DNA from: Albifimbria verrucaria
Lineage: Eukaryota > Ascomycota > Sordariomycetes > Hypocreales > Stachybotryaceae
Assembly: GCA_020081605.1 (NCBI GenBank)
Contig: JAHREC010000013.1
Coordinates: 4,278,001-4,342,000, forward strand
DNA: 64,000 nucleotides
Direction: 5' to 3'
Shown: piece by piece, positions 12,380 to 25,384 of the stretch
How the letters are laid out: the number at the start of each line of letters is the position of its first letter
How positions within the stretch are numbered: position 1 is the first letter of the stretch
Position numbers and translations under genes: made by a program
The notes under the pieces: model-generated
What the model saw: only the letters and a program-made list of their open reading frames with translations
Told to the model about the DNA's origin: nothing
Databases searched by the model: none

Positions 12380-13515
12380 ATGGCGTCACTGCCCCAGACT
12401 GAGGCACACCGTGATACAGCCAAAGCACGCAGGCAACTACGCAGGAAAGAATACAAGCTCCTTCACCGTATTCAAAGGAATTTGGAGAGGCAGTACAAGA
12501 CGCCTATCCTAGATGACGACCAGCTGGCTGAAGTCGGCGTAATCCGCGGCGCTCCTTTCGATATTGATACCCATGATGTTCTTGATTTTGATTCACGATA
12601 TTTTCTTGTCGGCCCTGCTGACGACGTAGATCGTGGCATGGAACTGGCTAGGCAGACTACTTTGTTAAGGGAAAATATTGAATGGCGCTGCCATGAACCG
12701 ATTGAATACCATTCGTTTCGGAACGCCGACGGAGGTCTTCTCGAGTGTGAGGCTCAAGCCACTGCGCGCAACGCTGAATTCCGTGATATATTCTGCTGTA
12801 ATAATACCGGACAGATATCTGGCTGGGTAAATCACTGGTACAGGATAACAACCCCTTTCCCAAGATCAACACTAATAATTGCTGCGGCAGCTTTGCGAGT
12901 CGAAGTAAGGCGCCATTCTTTCGGCAGTCTTGGGAGTCTCCCCATAATGGCAAACCAGAAGCCCATGTCTTCTATAGCGGTCACTTTTTCATGTGGCCCA
13001 ATGGACCGGAGCCACGCCAGCAATGGGAGCGCAACCCCAACGTACCACATGCCATGGCCACTGTATACGACTCAAGGGTTCCGCGTGACGGAGGGCTGCT
13101 GCGAAGCGAGCTTCTTATGGCGATCCGACTTATCAAGACTCAGTTTTCAGATCTCCATATATATCTTGACCATCGAGTCTGCCCCGTACGTAATGGTTTG
13201 CGGTTTCTCTGCCTTGCATCCTCCTTTCTTACCACCTTTCAGATCCTTGTTGTAAGCTTCCATGGTCGATTTTCTGCCCGCTTAGTGCAGGCATGCGTCG
13301 AAAATGGCCGTTTCATCGTGCGGCCATCACGACTACTGAACATGCATGTCGCTACAATCACGCACGATGTGCGTCTGGCCCTTCAGTGGTTGAATTGTCG
13401 CCCAGTAGGGGATACGCGCTTCCCTACTAAAGAGAACGAGACTTTCGATAAAGAGGGTGGTGTGGAGGGTATCAGGGTAGGCCTTTCACAAATCAAATGC
13501 GAGCAGTTGGCGTGA
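12380..13515 (+). CDS. Lineage-restricted hypothetical protein with one frame break
   Basis: Start MASLPQTEAHRD at 12380; an initial basic segment (KARRQLRRKEYKLLHRI) is followed by a soluble acidic domain. The frame must change near the GG at 12837-12838; adding one G there gives continuous sequence into a block containing SFASRSKAPFF and HVFYSGHFFMWPNGPEP. A 57-nt intron (13186-13242, GTACGT donor, TTTCAG acceptor) then leads to LVVSFHGRFSARLVQA and the stop. Corrected length is about 359 residues. The C-terminal half resembles a large family of uncharacterised proteins in filamentous ascomycetes, often in accessory regions; I know of no assigned function. A GTAAAT-donor intron at 12827 is an alternative explanation, but its first acceptor runs into a stop. 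Confidence 0.6.
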
Positions 13516-14314
13516 TTGTGTGGGTAGGTCAGGCCGTCGCGTAGCCTGCGCGGAAGCTATTTATTAATAAAAGGCAGCAGTCAAGCGTAACGATGGCTAC
13601 ATACAGAACAGTAGCCTACATTACTGGACAATGATGATAAATTATAAACCTAATTACTGGATCTATTCACCTTGTTCCATTCGTTGCGAGGCTAATGGTC
13701 TTCAATTGCTTCCATGCCGGTTCCTCTGTACAAGTATATTTCGACATGGGAATTTGCTAATCAGGAATCGTCTACATATTGCTTGCTTCTTGGCGTGTTG
13801 GTTGTATTAACGCAGTAATATTCCTTCAGCGTTGCAACATCCAGGGACCCCTACGTTCTCCGGCGCTTAGAGCCTCCGTCTTGTTATAAGGTCCATAGCG
13901 CTGGCCGAGATGTTGGTGATGGCAATCACCAACATGATTCAGTATCAAAATAACACTCAGCAATGGCTACCCTTCCCTGGGCGGCTTGTGCCCGCTTCCC
14001 ATTTGCCAAAAGCTTGCGCCGGACGGCAGAGAATCCTAATTTGCCAAACCAACAACTCAATCGTCTCGAGCTTGGAAGGAGGTAGTGTCAAGTGATGACA
14101 GGTAGGAAGAAGTATTAAAGCCCCAACTATCTCCTCTTCCACTGACTTTCGTTCAGAGTCTATCATTCCATAGCAATTTCATGATTTTCCTGTTTGGGGT
14201 CAACATTCAATACAAACACAGCACCCTCCCTTCTTCTCATCAGTTACTTTCATCTTCACTCGGTTGAACTTGAATAGACACCACTCGAAGTCCCGTGGTA
14301 TTCACAGTCCGGCT
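13516..14314. other. Intergenic
   Basis: 3' flank of the preceding gene and about 800 bp of leader for the next. Nothing recognisable in it. Confidence 0.5.
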
Positions 14315-16016
14315 ATGTCATCCGTCCAGTTAGACCTAAGTGTGCCGGAGACGGTACATGATTGGAGAGGACAAGCTCAACACTTTCATGACGAGGACAT
14401 GTTACGATATGACACTCTTGCTGATGTTTCGGCGGCAAAGCCCAGCTTTGGTATTGGATCTGCATCCAAGGTCATTTATGGTGACTGGCTACACTTCAGA
14501 GTCCTTTGGCGTCGCCTTGACACCCACCCAAGCCATTCTAGTATCTTTGGCAGCTATGGCGAGGAGTGGAAGAGCAGATCCAATATGCTCATGAGGGGTC
14601 AAAATTGGTATGCGTCTTTTCGCAGCCAGGAACGCAATCCTTTGGCCTGGTATCACATGGCCGGCTGGAAAATGAGCGCTCAGGAGATCACCTCAAGACC
14701 GCAGGGTTTGATCAACTCCACATCCAAAGGTCCAAACTTTGTTGGGGACAATCCATTTGATTTTAGAAGCGTTCCACCTGCGGTGCAGTCTCGCCCACGA
14801 CGCGCTTCTCCCAGGGATTACTATGAAGGCGACTCGTCACAATCTTCACCGAGTCGTGCTAGTAGCAGAAGCTCTTCGGACGCTGTGCCAGCCACCTCAC
14901 GAATCTCCCTTCTAAGAGTAACGAGCTGGATTATTCGGGTGGCTCCGGAGGTTCGCACCGAGGCAGTAACCTTCACTCAAATTCGTCACCTGAGTCCGGT
15001 CAATCGTTCGAGAACCGCCTCGTCAACAAGTTCCGCCCGGATGAAGCCCTCATCAACATGTCCATCATCTCCCTGCTCCAGGCTCTATGGTTGCCGCTGC
15101 AGCAGTCGCAGCAAGATCAGGAATACAGATTTTATGACTGGTCAATCATTCATCAACAGTTCGCCATCTTGGTGCAGACTGCTGATAATGGCCCGAGGAA
15201 GAATGTTTTAACCGCCAAAACAGATGGCTGTTTTCGAGCACGGTTCGCTGAAGATCCCGATAAGAGCGATGTGCTCGCAATCATTGAAGTTAAACCATAC
15301 CGGCGTTCGACCTCCAACAACTCTCTACCTGTTCGGATGCAAGAGGGTGCTGAGATGGCAGCATGGATCACTTCTGAGTCAACAAAAGGATTGCTCCCAT
15401 CCAAGCCGGGTGTATACAGGTAAGTTCCAAACGAATCCCTTAGTCATAATATGACCAAGTGAGATATTATTACAATGCTGACTCTGAGATGGGGATATTC
15501 AGGCGGCTCCTGATTTCACAGGACTTTGATGAGGTTTACATCAATATTGCCGAGTTCGATGATCAATACATCCATTATATTAGAGGACCCCATTCTTCCT
15601 TTTCTATTCCTCGAGTACCAGGCGATTCTCCAACACGACGGGGAAGGACTGATGAACTAGACACTAGGAGGCGAGACCCTAGGAGGCCTGAGCGAGACCC
15701 AAAAGGCAAGGGTTCAATTGCAAGCATGTTTAAATCATCTCAACGTGAGGCGCCGGTTACACCAGCCAAAACTGCAATAGCACCAGCCAATCTAAAGCCA
15801 CAAAGGCCCGGGCAAGGTGGCGCGAGCATGAGACCGGCTCCTTCGCAGGCTCTGGCCAACCCAGGGTTTCTTACAATATATGAATATGCGGCTTTTGAGC
15901 TGAAAAAGCCCGCACACATGGAAGCATTATTTTCATTACTCCTTAGCTTGATGACCCATCTTGCTAGGGATGATAAGGGCACTCGATTCCGCGGAAAGGA
16001 ACGGGATGTAATATAG
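14315..16016 (+). CDS. PD-(D/E)XK nuclease-like fungal protein
   Basis: About 539 residues after one frame correction. Exons are 14315-15419 and 15503-16016 around an 83-nt intron (GTAAGT, GCTGAC branch, TTCAG). The first 180 residues are unassigned; residues about 180-240 are a Ser/Arg/Gly-rich linker. The frame must gain one base in the C run at 14907-14909, after which NELDYSGGSGG leads smoothly into FRPDEALINMSIISLLQ. The ordered domain shows the arrangement expected of the PD-(D/E)XK fold: Asp304 in KTDG, Glu325-Val-Lys327 in AIIEVKPY, then a helix with MQEGAEMAAWI. Such nuclease-like proteins are abundant and uncharacterised in filamentous fungi. The tail (about 430-539) is basic and Pro-rich. 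Nuclease activity is inference from the motif only. Confidence 0.6.
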
Positions 16017-16019
16017 AAT

Positions 16020-16215
16020 CCTCTCACTATCTTACTCGAATCATTTGCTCGTATTTTACAATTATTTTATTTGAATTATTCTTCGTATTTTCTATTATTT
16101 TGTTCGAATTTTGACGTATTTTACTTGTATATATATTTAATTACCTTATTCGAATTATTTAAGCATTTTACTCGCATCTTCCAATTATCTTATTTGAACC
16201 ATTTACTTCTTTTCC
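16020..16215. repeat. Degenerate AT-rich tandem repeat
   Basis: Immediately after the stop codon of the PD-(D/E)XK gene, a unit of about 33-44 bp built on TTATTCGAATTATTT followed by CGTATTTTAC and CAATTAT recurs roughly four to five times with substitutions and length changes. The region is strikingly AT-rich compared with its surroundings. Confidence 0.6.
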
Positions 16216-16908
16216 TCTGTAAAAACTCTTATATTCAACCATTTTCATTCTCATTTATCATCGATGCTTGCGGTCTTCATTTGTTACTACCCTTTTACCA
16301 AGACTCATAGATTCAATCCTTGTAAAACGATAATCATGTGGGAATAGCATAACATTAAGAATACAGGCGATGACCGTGCAATTATGGGGCTCTTTCTCAA
16401 CCGCGACCTGAGAAGCTCTTGTTATCAGATGCTGCGACTTACCGGTACTTCCGTGGCGGGTATTATGCGATGGAGCATGAAATATGTTGTACTGTAAATA
16501 ACTTTGGTTCTTTATAGGATGTTGGGTGGGTGATAAATATAGAGATGGTACTGTACAGTAATGAATGTTCGCACCATGTCTGCTACGTTATCATTGTAGT
16601 GGTCCGTGCGAAAACGTCTTGTCGTGATGAAACGGACTGCGACAGTGCTGGTACAGTACTGAAAAGGGCAAAAGTGCAGGCTTGCTTAACGTACAATATA
16701 AAAGTATACAGTAATGTACTATATATAGGTTGAGTCATTTCTTTCAAATATTTCTGTTCTGTGACTTTGTCTCCTTGTTCGTTGTTTGGGCGGCTCTTTA
16801 ACCAAGGTACGTACCTACTCAGTAAGGAGCTTGGAGCTTGGTTGCATACAACGGCATTCACGATCCGAATTTCAATCCTCGAAGCATCTGGCGCCAATCA
16901 ACACCAAA
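16216..16908. other. Intergenic between the PD-(D/E)XK gene and dynactin p25
   Basis: AT-rich to mixed sequence holding the presumptive promoter of the p25 gene. No gene recognised. Confidence 0.5.
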
Positions 16909-17553
16909 ATGTCGCGCCGCGCTCCTAAGGAGAATATATCGAGACCGTACGCATCAAAACCACAGGCCCTGCCTTGATCAGTTGCTAATGTACCTTCAGG
17001 ACACGGGTAACAAAGTTGCTCGCAAGGCCATCCTCGTCGGCACCCAAAACATTATGCTCGGCGGAAAGAATGTCATCCAGCCCGAAGTTATGATCCGAGG
17101 CGACCTCGTACGCACCGCTCCCTCCTCCTCATCGTCTGGCTCCGCGCCGCCCAGCAATACCGCGGTTGCGACTGGACGTTACGTTTTCCTGTCTCGAGGT
17201 GTCCTCCTCCGCCCTCCAGGCAGGATGTACAAAGGCGACTTCACATACATGCCTCTCCGCATCGGCGACCATGTTTTCGTCGGTCAAGGGTCCGTTATTC
17301 AAGCTGCTAGCATCGGAAACCATGTCTCCATCGGCAAGGGCTGCGTTGTCAACGAGTTTGCTATTATAAAGGACTACGTCAAGATCTTGGATGGCACCAT
17401 CATTCCTTTTTCTATGGTCATACCGAGCTTTTCGATTGTAGCCGGACAGCCGGGCAGAGTTGTGGGCGAGATACCCGAGGGGGCCTTGACGAGTTCGAGC
17501 TTAGAGACCTTTACAAAACTGTCGGCAACAACCCTCAGCCACCCGCGCCATGA
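16909..17553 (+). CDS. Dynactin p25 subunit (DCTN5-like)
   Basis: Component of the dynactin pointed-end complex, which links dynein to early endosomes and supports nuclear and organelle transport in hyphae. Exon 1 is 16909-16946 (MSRRAPK...), exon 2 17000-17553. The domain is a left-handed beta-helix of hexapeptide repeats: NKVARKAILVG, NVIQPEVMIRGDL, YMPLRIGDHVFVG, AASIGNHVSIGKGCVV and IIPFSMVIPSFSIVAGQPG are characteristic. Two frame breaks are present. One missing G near 16929-16930 separates the ATG frame from the conserved EYIET motif, and one missing G in the run 17479-17483 separates GEIPEG from the conserved tail ending NNPQPPAP. With both the protein is 197 residues, the family length. 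Without correction the reading continues falsely to 17647. Confidence 0.88.
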
Positions 17554-18590
17554 TCTTGCGGTCTGTCTGCAACCCAGACTTATGGATTGCTCTGCTCACC
17601 ATAACCTACGCCTATCATGCTTTTGTGTGAACCACTACCGCCAGTGACAGAGACCTAGCACGACAACCCTGCAGCGCAACACTAGATATTGGCGTGTACA
17701 AGCATGCAAAAGCATAACGCTACCACGTCAACGTGTCCTTATACCAGTCTTTGAGACTCCCAAGTCAGATCAGGGTGTTTACGGTATTACGATGCCACTG
17801 CCATTGAGGTATCCGATACCCAAGTAACGGCCAGAATATTTGTCCAAAGATACACCATAAGAGGGATGGCCCGGCCCCAAAGCCTATTAGAGGTATGGAC
17901 GGATTGCTACTAATCTGGCAATGTAGAGACTTGGCAGTAATTGCATAATTCTCAGTTACTCCGTTATGCATTGCAAGATCTATCTGATGTATTCGGCTTT
18001 GTTGGCTGCAGGGAATGCGATTTAGCTAGCTGATTAGTACATCAGGGCCTCAGAACACCAGATGTCTACGTGCCAGGACCTTTCATGACGCTTCAGCTGA
18101 GCTGATGATACCAGGAAACAAAACACATCAAGCTGTTGGCATAGCTTATACAAATTAAAGGATACCCTATATAGGTACCTACATAGGTAGTTGACGGAAA
18201 ACCGCCTAATAAAGTATTTGTGCCATAGTTCAGTATCGACAGTGCCATTACCGTGATGATGTCAGGCATTAATCTAGTTCAGCCACATCAATAATTGATT
18301 GTGGCAGATGTGGCTAACGCAGTCAGTACCTCACGTGAAGATGCCCCTCATGACTAAGCTGTCTGCTCTCTAACGGCTTAGCGCCGGCAGCCCAGCCAGT
18401 CTATCGCAGTGGCCCATGCAGAGCTAAGCTTCATGAAGTACTCGTGAAGGCAGCCTCAAGGCTACGTACGTGCTCGCAAACCCATCCAGCAAGCCAGATC
18501 CTCAGCTCAACACCCTCTGCGCTCGCCATCTATTCCTTACCGAAGACGAAGTTCATGACAATCACTGCTTAAGCAGTCACGAACTCTACG
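17554..18590. other. Intergenic
   Basis: About 1 kb between p25 and Rpn8. It contains a TAGGTACCTAC-type motif near 18170-18190 and otherwise nothing recognisable. Confidence 0.5.
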
Positions 18591-19761
18591 ATGCCTACCA
18601 CCACCGCCGAAACCCTCTCGCTAGTCACCAGAAACGTCTCCGTCGCACCCCTCGTCCTCCTCTCCGCCGTCGATCATTACAACAGAACCGTACCAAACAA
18701 TAAGGCCAAGAGGCGAGTTGTTGGCGTGCTCCTGGGTCAGAACGATGGCAAGAATGTGAGGGTGTCGAACAGCTTTGCCGGTATGTTGCTCCATGACGAC
18801 ATCCTTTCCGGCTTCGATCGTTAGTTGTACCCATCGTCTAACCTGAGCTATGTAGTTCCCTTCGAGGAGGATGACAAGGACCCCTCAGTGTGGTTCTTGG
18901 ACCATAACTATGTCGAGTCTATGAATGACATGTTCAAGAAGGTCAACGCCCGCGAGAAGCTAATAGGCTGGTATCACTCCGGCCCCAAGCTCCGCGCATC
19001 GGACCTGGAGATCAACGAGTTGTTCAAGCGCTATACACCTAACCCTCTGTTGGTTATTATCGATGTCCAGCCCAAGGAGTCCGGCGTGCCTACCGATGCT
19101 TACTTTGCTGTCGAAGAGATCAAGGATGTAGGTCTATTGACAATCTGGCGGACCAGCGAAGCGAGCAGAGCCGCTAACACTCATATAGGACGGCACCACT
19201 ACCTCGAGGACATTTGTCCACACTCCTTCGATCATCGAAGCTGAGGAGGCGGAAGAAATTGGTGTTGAGCACCTGCTAAGAGACATTCGCGATGTCGCTG
19301 TCGGCACACTCTCTACTCGCGTGACCAACCAGCTTCAATCACTCCAGGGCCTGCACCTGCGCCTGCGTGACATTGGTGCCTACCTACAAAAAGTCCTCGA
19401 TGGCCAACTGCCTGTCAACCACGCGATTCTCGGAAACCTACAAGATGTTTTCAACTTGCTGCCGAACCTCTCCACTCCCCAGAGCGACGTCAAGTCCGGA
19501 GGTGGCGAGCTGGCTCATGCCATGAGCATCAAGACCAACGATCAGCTGATGGCCATTTACCTCAGCAGTTTGATACGTGCCATTACCGCATTCCACGACC
19601 TGATAGAGAACAAGATCCAGAACCGACAGCAGCAGGAGGACAAGGAGGCAAAGAAGGACGACGCCAACGGCAAGGACGACAAGAAGGAGAACGGCGTCAA
19701 TGGTGCCAACGGTGAAGGAAAGGAGAGCGGCGACAAGGACGCCAAGGAAAAGAAGAAGTAG
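18591..19761 (+). CDS. RPN8: 26S proteasome regulatory subunit Rpn8
   Basis: A lid subunit of the 19S regulatory particle that pairs with the deubiquitinase Rpn11. Exons 18591-18780, 18856-19127 and 19189-19761 give 344 residues with no frame break. The N-terminal MPN domain starts with [15 protein letters not shown] and [11 protein letters not shown]; the region equivalent to the JAMM metal site reads [15 protein letters not shown] and lacks the HxH pair, as expected for the catalytically inactive MPN of Rpn8. The helical C-terminal part ([33 protein letters not shown]) forms the lid helical bundle. The last 40 residues are a Lys/Glu/Asp/Gly-rich tail typical of fungal orthologues. Intron 1 has a GTATGT donor, intron 2 GTAGGT. 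Confidence 0.95.
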
Positions 19762-19961
19762 TCCCGAGACCTGATGTATAGGCCTGGGTAGGCGAAGAGG
19801 ATATGTAGACCTTAAAAACCCATCAAGCCATCGTGTCCCACGTAGGGAATCGCGAAGGTTAATGCTGGGACAGGATCACGGTCCTTGTACAATGATCATG
19901 CACGTCAGATTTAGACACGGCGATAGTAATACAGCCAGAAACGATTGATGGCATTAGCATA

Positions 19962-20686
19962 TCATATATCTGCGGTGATGCCAGCGAACTCTTCCTTGGA
20001 GATGAGCCGAGTATTAATCTCTCCCTTCATCATAGTGCTACACCGCTGCGCCAACAGACACGCCAAAAGATGTTTGCAGCACGGCGCATTCCCACCCTGG
20101 CTTCCATGCCTTTGTCCCCAAATGACCAACTGTCGTGCTGCCCAGGTTGCAACTGCTCATGCGCCGCCTCTGCACCTTGCTTTTGTTCCATAGTTCGTGC
20201 AGGGAACGCTTCCAGGGTAAAAGTAGCGCAAGAGCAGTGCCATGCGTCAAGCCGTACGAGATAGGTCTGTGACGAAGACGAGGTTGATAGGGCGTCGCGG
20301 GTTCGCCGGGTTAACGTGGAGGCCACAGACCGCACAAGGTAAACCTCCGGTTTGCCACCACCACTCTGATGAGAGAGCGCCGGACTGCCCGGCTCTTGTG
20401 TTTCCTTAGTCATGCCATCGCTTCCAGTAGCCTCCTGTTCTTGGTGGCTTGCATCCGTCCCATCACGGGTGCCGTTCAAGCTAAGCTTGGTCACCAGGTG
20501 ACGGTCCAGTAAATCGAGTGCGGGTAGCAGCAGGGTCGGGAACAGAACATGCAGCGTCAACAATAAGCGGCGGCGATCGCGCGGCTGGCTACTCTGCGCG
20601 ACTTCATCCACTGCTGTGGTGGTGGCCGTGGATAAGGTGTCGATTAGAGACGTCAGTGCCTGACGGTGTGAAGGAAGGCTTTGCAT
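19962..20686 (-). CDS. SWIM-type zinc-finger protein, possibly Shu2/SWS1-like
   Basis: A single-exon gene of about 241 residues after one correction. The N-terminal half is helical (residues 1-65) followed by a low-complexity Ser/Gly/Gln-rich segment (about 75-112). The SWIM signature CxC...CxH is split by a frame break: Cys151-Ser-Cys153 in AWHCSCATF is in the first frame, while Cys204-Lys-His206 in PCCKHLLACLLA is in the next frame. Adding one base in the G run (plus positions 20091-20093) joins them and the frame then ends at a TGA at 19962. The architecture, a short protein with a C-terminal SWIM finger, matches Shu2/SWS1, a partner of Rad51 paralogues in recombination; that identity is inferred from architecture, not from a specific match. 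It is convergent with RPN8, about 200 bp apart. Confidence 0.65.
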
Positions 20687-21042
20687 CCTCTTGGGCCTTT
20701 GTCAACGGCCCGTCTCTGAGTTGAGACAAGCCCAAATCATGTTTTGATTTCAGCACTATTCTCAGCCTAGGAACATCGACCTGGTGAATGCAAGGTCGTA
20801 TGCTTTAGCATGATGACGAGTAGTTGTTGACAGAGGAAAGTGGGTTGTCTTGTCGAAAGCGTCGACCCTCCAAAATGTTACGCAGTAGCTTAAACATCTC
20901 GTAGTTCAACAAAACACTTTATATAGAGCTATAGCTTGGCTTCTACCATATTTTTTTGTTCTACGACAATCCGTACTCCTCTATGCAGTTTTTATATAGT
21001 ACAACATCTTATATGTTCTTTTGGGACCTTGAGGTCGTGCAT
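20687..21042. other. Short intergenic region
   Basis: 356 bp between the SWIM gene start and the 3' end of the coproporphyrinogen oxidase gene, holding the SWIM gene promoter and the 3' flank of the latter. AT-rich near 20900-21010. Nothing else seen. Confidence 0.5.
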
Positions 21043-22330
21043 CTAAACCCACTCCTTGGGATCCTTCAGCACATCCACCAGCCTCTGCTCCTGCTCTTGG
21101 GCTCCGGCTCGTGCATGTACTTCCAGCTAGCCGTCAACGGCAGACTCATCAGGATACTCTCGACACGCGATCCAGGTGTGTTCAGGCCGAATGCAGTGCC
21201 ACGGTCGTGAACCAAGTTGAATTCCACGTACTTGCCCCTACGGATCTGTTGCCACTCCTTCTCCTTCTCGTTAAAGGGCAAATCCTTGCGCTTTTCCAGA
21301 ATAGGCACGTAGGAAGGGATGAAAGACTTGAGACAGTCTTGGATGAAAGCGAAGGTGTTCTCCTGGTCCCGCTCGGCCTCGTCCAGATCGTCGAAGAAGA
21401 TGCCACCGATGCCTCGGCTTTCACCGCGGTGCTTGTTGTAGAAGTACTCATCGCACCACTTCTTGAACCGCGGGTAGTAGTTCTTGTCGTGAGAGTCGCA
21501 AGCCTCCTTTAGCGTCTTGTGGAAGTGAATGGCGTCCTCATCAAACAGGTATGACGGGGTCAAATCACTGCCTCCACCGAACCACCAAGCCTGGGAAGTG
21601 CCATCAGGGTTGGCCGTCTCGAAGTACCGGTAGTTGAGGTGAACAGTCGGGGCCATCGGGTTGTGAGGGTGAAGGACCATGCTGAGACCTGCGGCGAAGA
21701 AATCGAGCGACTCCACGTTAGGGTCAAGAGCCTTGTGGTTTACGCGCATCTTCTCGATGGCAGGCTTGGGGAGCGAGCCATAGACGACGCTGACACCAAC
21801 GCCGGCCTTCTCAAAGACGTTGCCCTCTTGCAAGACGCAGGTGATGCCTCCGCCACCGTCCTTGCGGTCCCACTCATCCTTGCGGAACTTCTTGCCGTCT
21901 ATTCTTTCGAGCTCTTGGACGATGATCTGTTGCTGTTCCTTGATGAATTTTTCCATTCGCAAACGCATGGGTGAGTCGTCGCCGACACCGGCCTCGCGCT
22001 TCTTCTGAGCATCGAGCTCAGCTAGGAGGCGGGGTCCAGCTTTGCAGCGTCGCTTGAGGTCTATGAGTGAGGGTATGTCAGCAACTGTAGCGAGGGACAG
22101 GGTTTTCCATGAGCTCGAACCATGTTGTAGGCCAACGGAGCAGCAATGCCAAGGGCTGCAACGGCGCACCAGATGGGAAGTGATGACGAAGCCTGAGATT
22201 TGCTGGACCATGAGCCGGTTGAGCTTGTGAAGAAGCGTCTCGTCGAGTTCAATTGGCCAGATCTAAGCTGTGTAGAGGATTGAGAGCGAAGCTGCGCAAT
22301 CATGCGCTGAGCCTGGCGGCGGGCGGCCAT
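21043..22330 (-). CDS. HEM13: Coproporphyrinogen III oxidase (oxygen-dependent)
   Basis: Haem pathway enzyme converting coproporphyrinogen III to protoporphyrinogen IX. The first exon from 22330 encodes a basic Ser/Arg-rich leader ([10 protein letters not shown]) and a hydrophobic stretch ([18 protein letters not shown], about residues 53-70), suggesting mitochondrial import with membrane association. After an intron around 22090-22030 whose exact junction I could not fix, the catalytic domain runs [69 protein letters not shown] and [20 protein letters not shown], the signatures of this family. The last 20 residues require one added base at the C run opposite plus 21099-21101, giving the conserved tail ending DPKEWV and a TAG at 21045-21043. 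It is divergent from ATG8. Confidence 0.92.
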
Positions 22331-24578
<2,248 letters not shown>

Positions 24579-25384
24579 TCTCACATAATTCGCCGATCAA
24601 CGACTACCAAGGATGATGAAGGCGTTCCGGTCATGCTTCTTAATGATATTCAGTGATGGACGCTATAGGATTTGTGGTTTCTTGCTTTACTGCTGGCAGA
24701 TGGTTTCGGGATGGAATAGATCATGCGCTTTCCTCTATGCGTGAATCTCATGAGGCACCAGGCTTTTGTCAGCGTTGGGAATAACCAACCTGCGTGAACG
24801 GTGAGGCAACGCCTCAAGCACAGCATGGATCAAGGATATTTCTCGTAAGCTGCCGATATACAGGGCCTTACTCGCAACTGTGCACCCTAGCACGCGCCAA
24901 GATGGTGTTACAGTTGGGTACCTGGTATGCGCAACGCTCTTTAGGTTTACTTCACCAGAGGCTAGAGGGATTATAAATGTGCAATATGCTTGGGTACGCC
25001 ACCAATCTTGATTGTCTGTTGATCAAAGTTTCTCGTGTATATTGCCTGTGGCAATTCGAATCTTGGGATTTGCTTGTTCGCTTAGTGTTTGATCGGTACG
25101 AATGGGATAGCCTTCTGATGGCCATTCACGAATTTGTCCTGCAACCAGTTACTCAGTACTTTTGAATGCAACCTCTCTCCGATATATCAATTATTAGTGG
25201 CATTTTACGTCTACTAGGGTAGGCTCTACATGGCATGTTATCCTTCCTGCGCCAAATAGATCCAACTACTTGAGACCACTCTATAGTTCCCTTGTACCGC
25301 CTCTTCTGTAGTAATGAAGAGATTAACGCTCAATCTTCCTTCTTTTTATATACCAAAATTAGTCATCGGTCATCGTTGGTTTGG
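24579..25384. other. Intergenic between convergent genes
   Basis: 3' flanks of ATG8 and of the methyltransferase gene. No supported gene or repeat. Confidence 0.5.
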
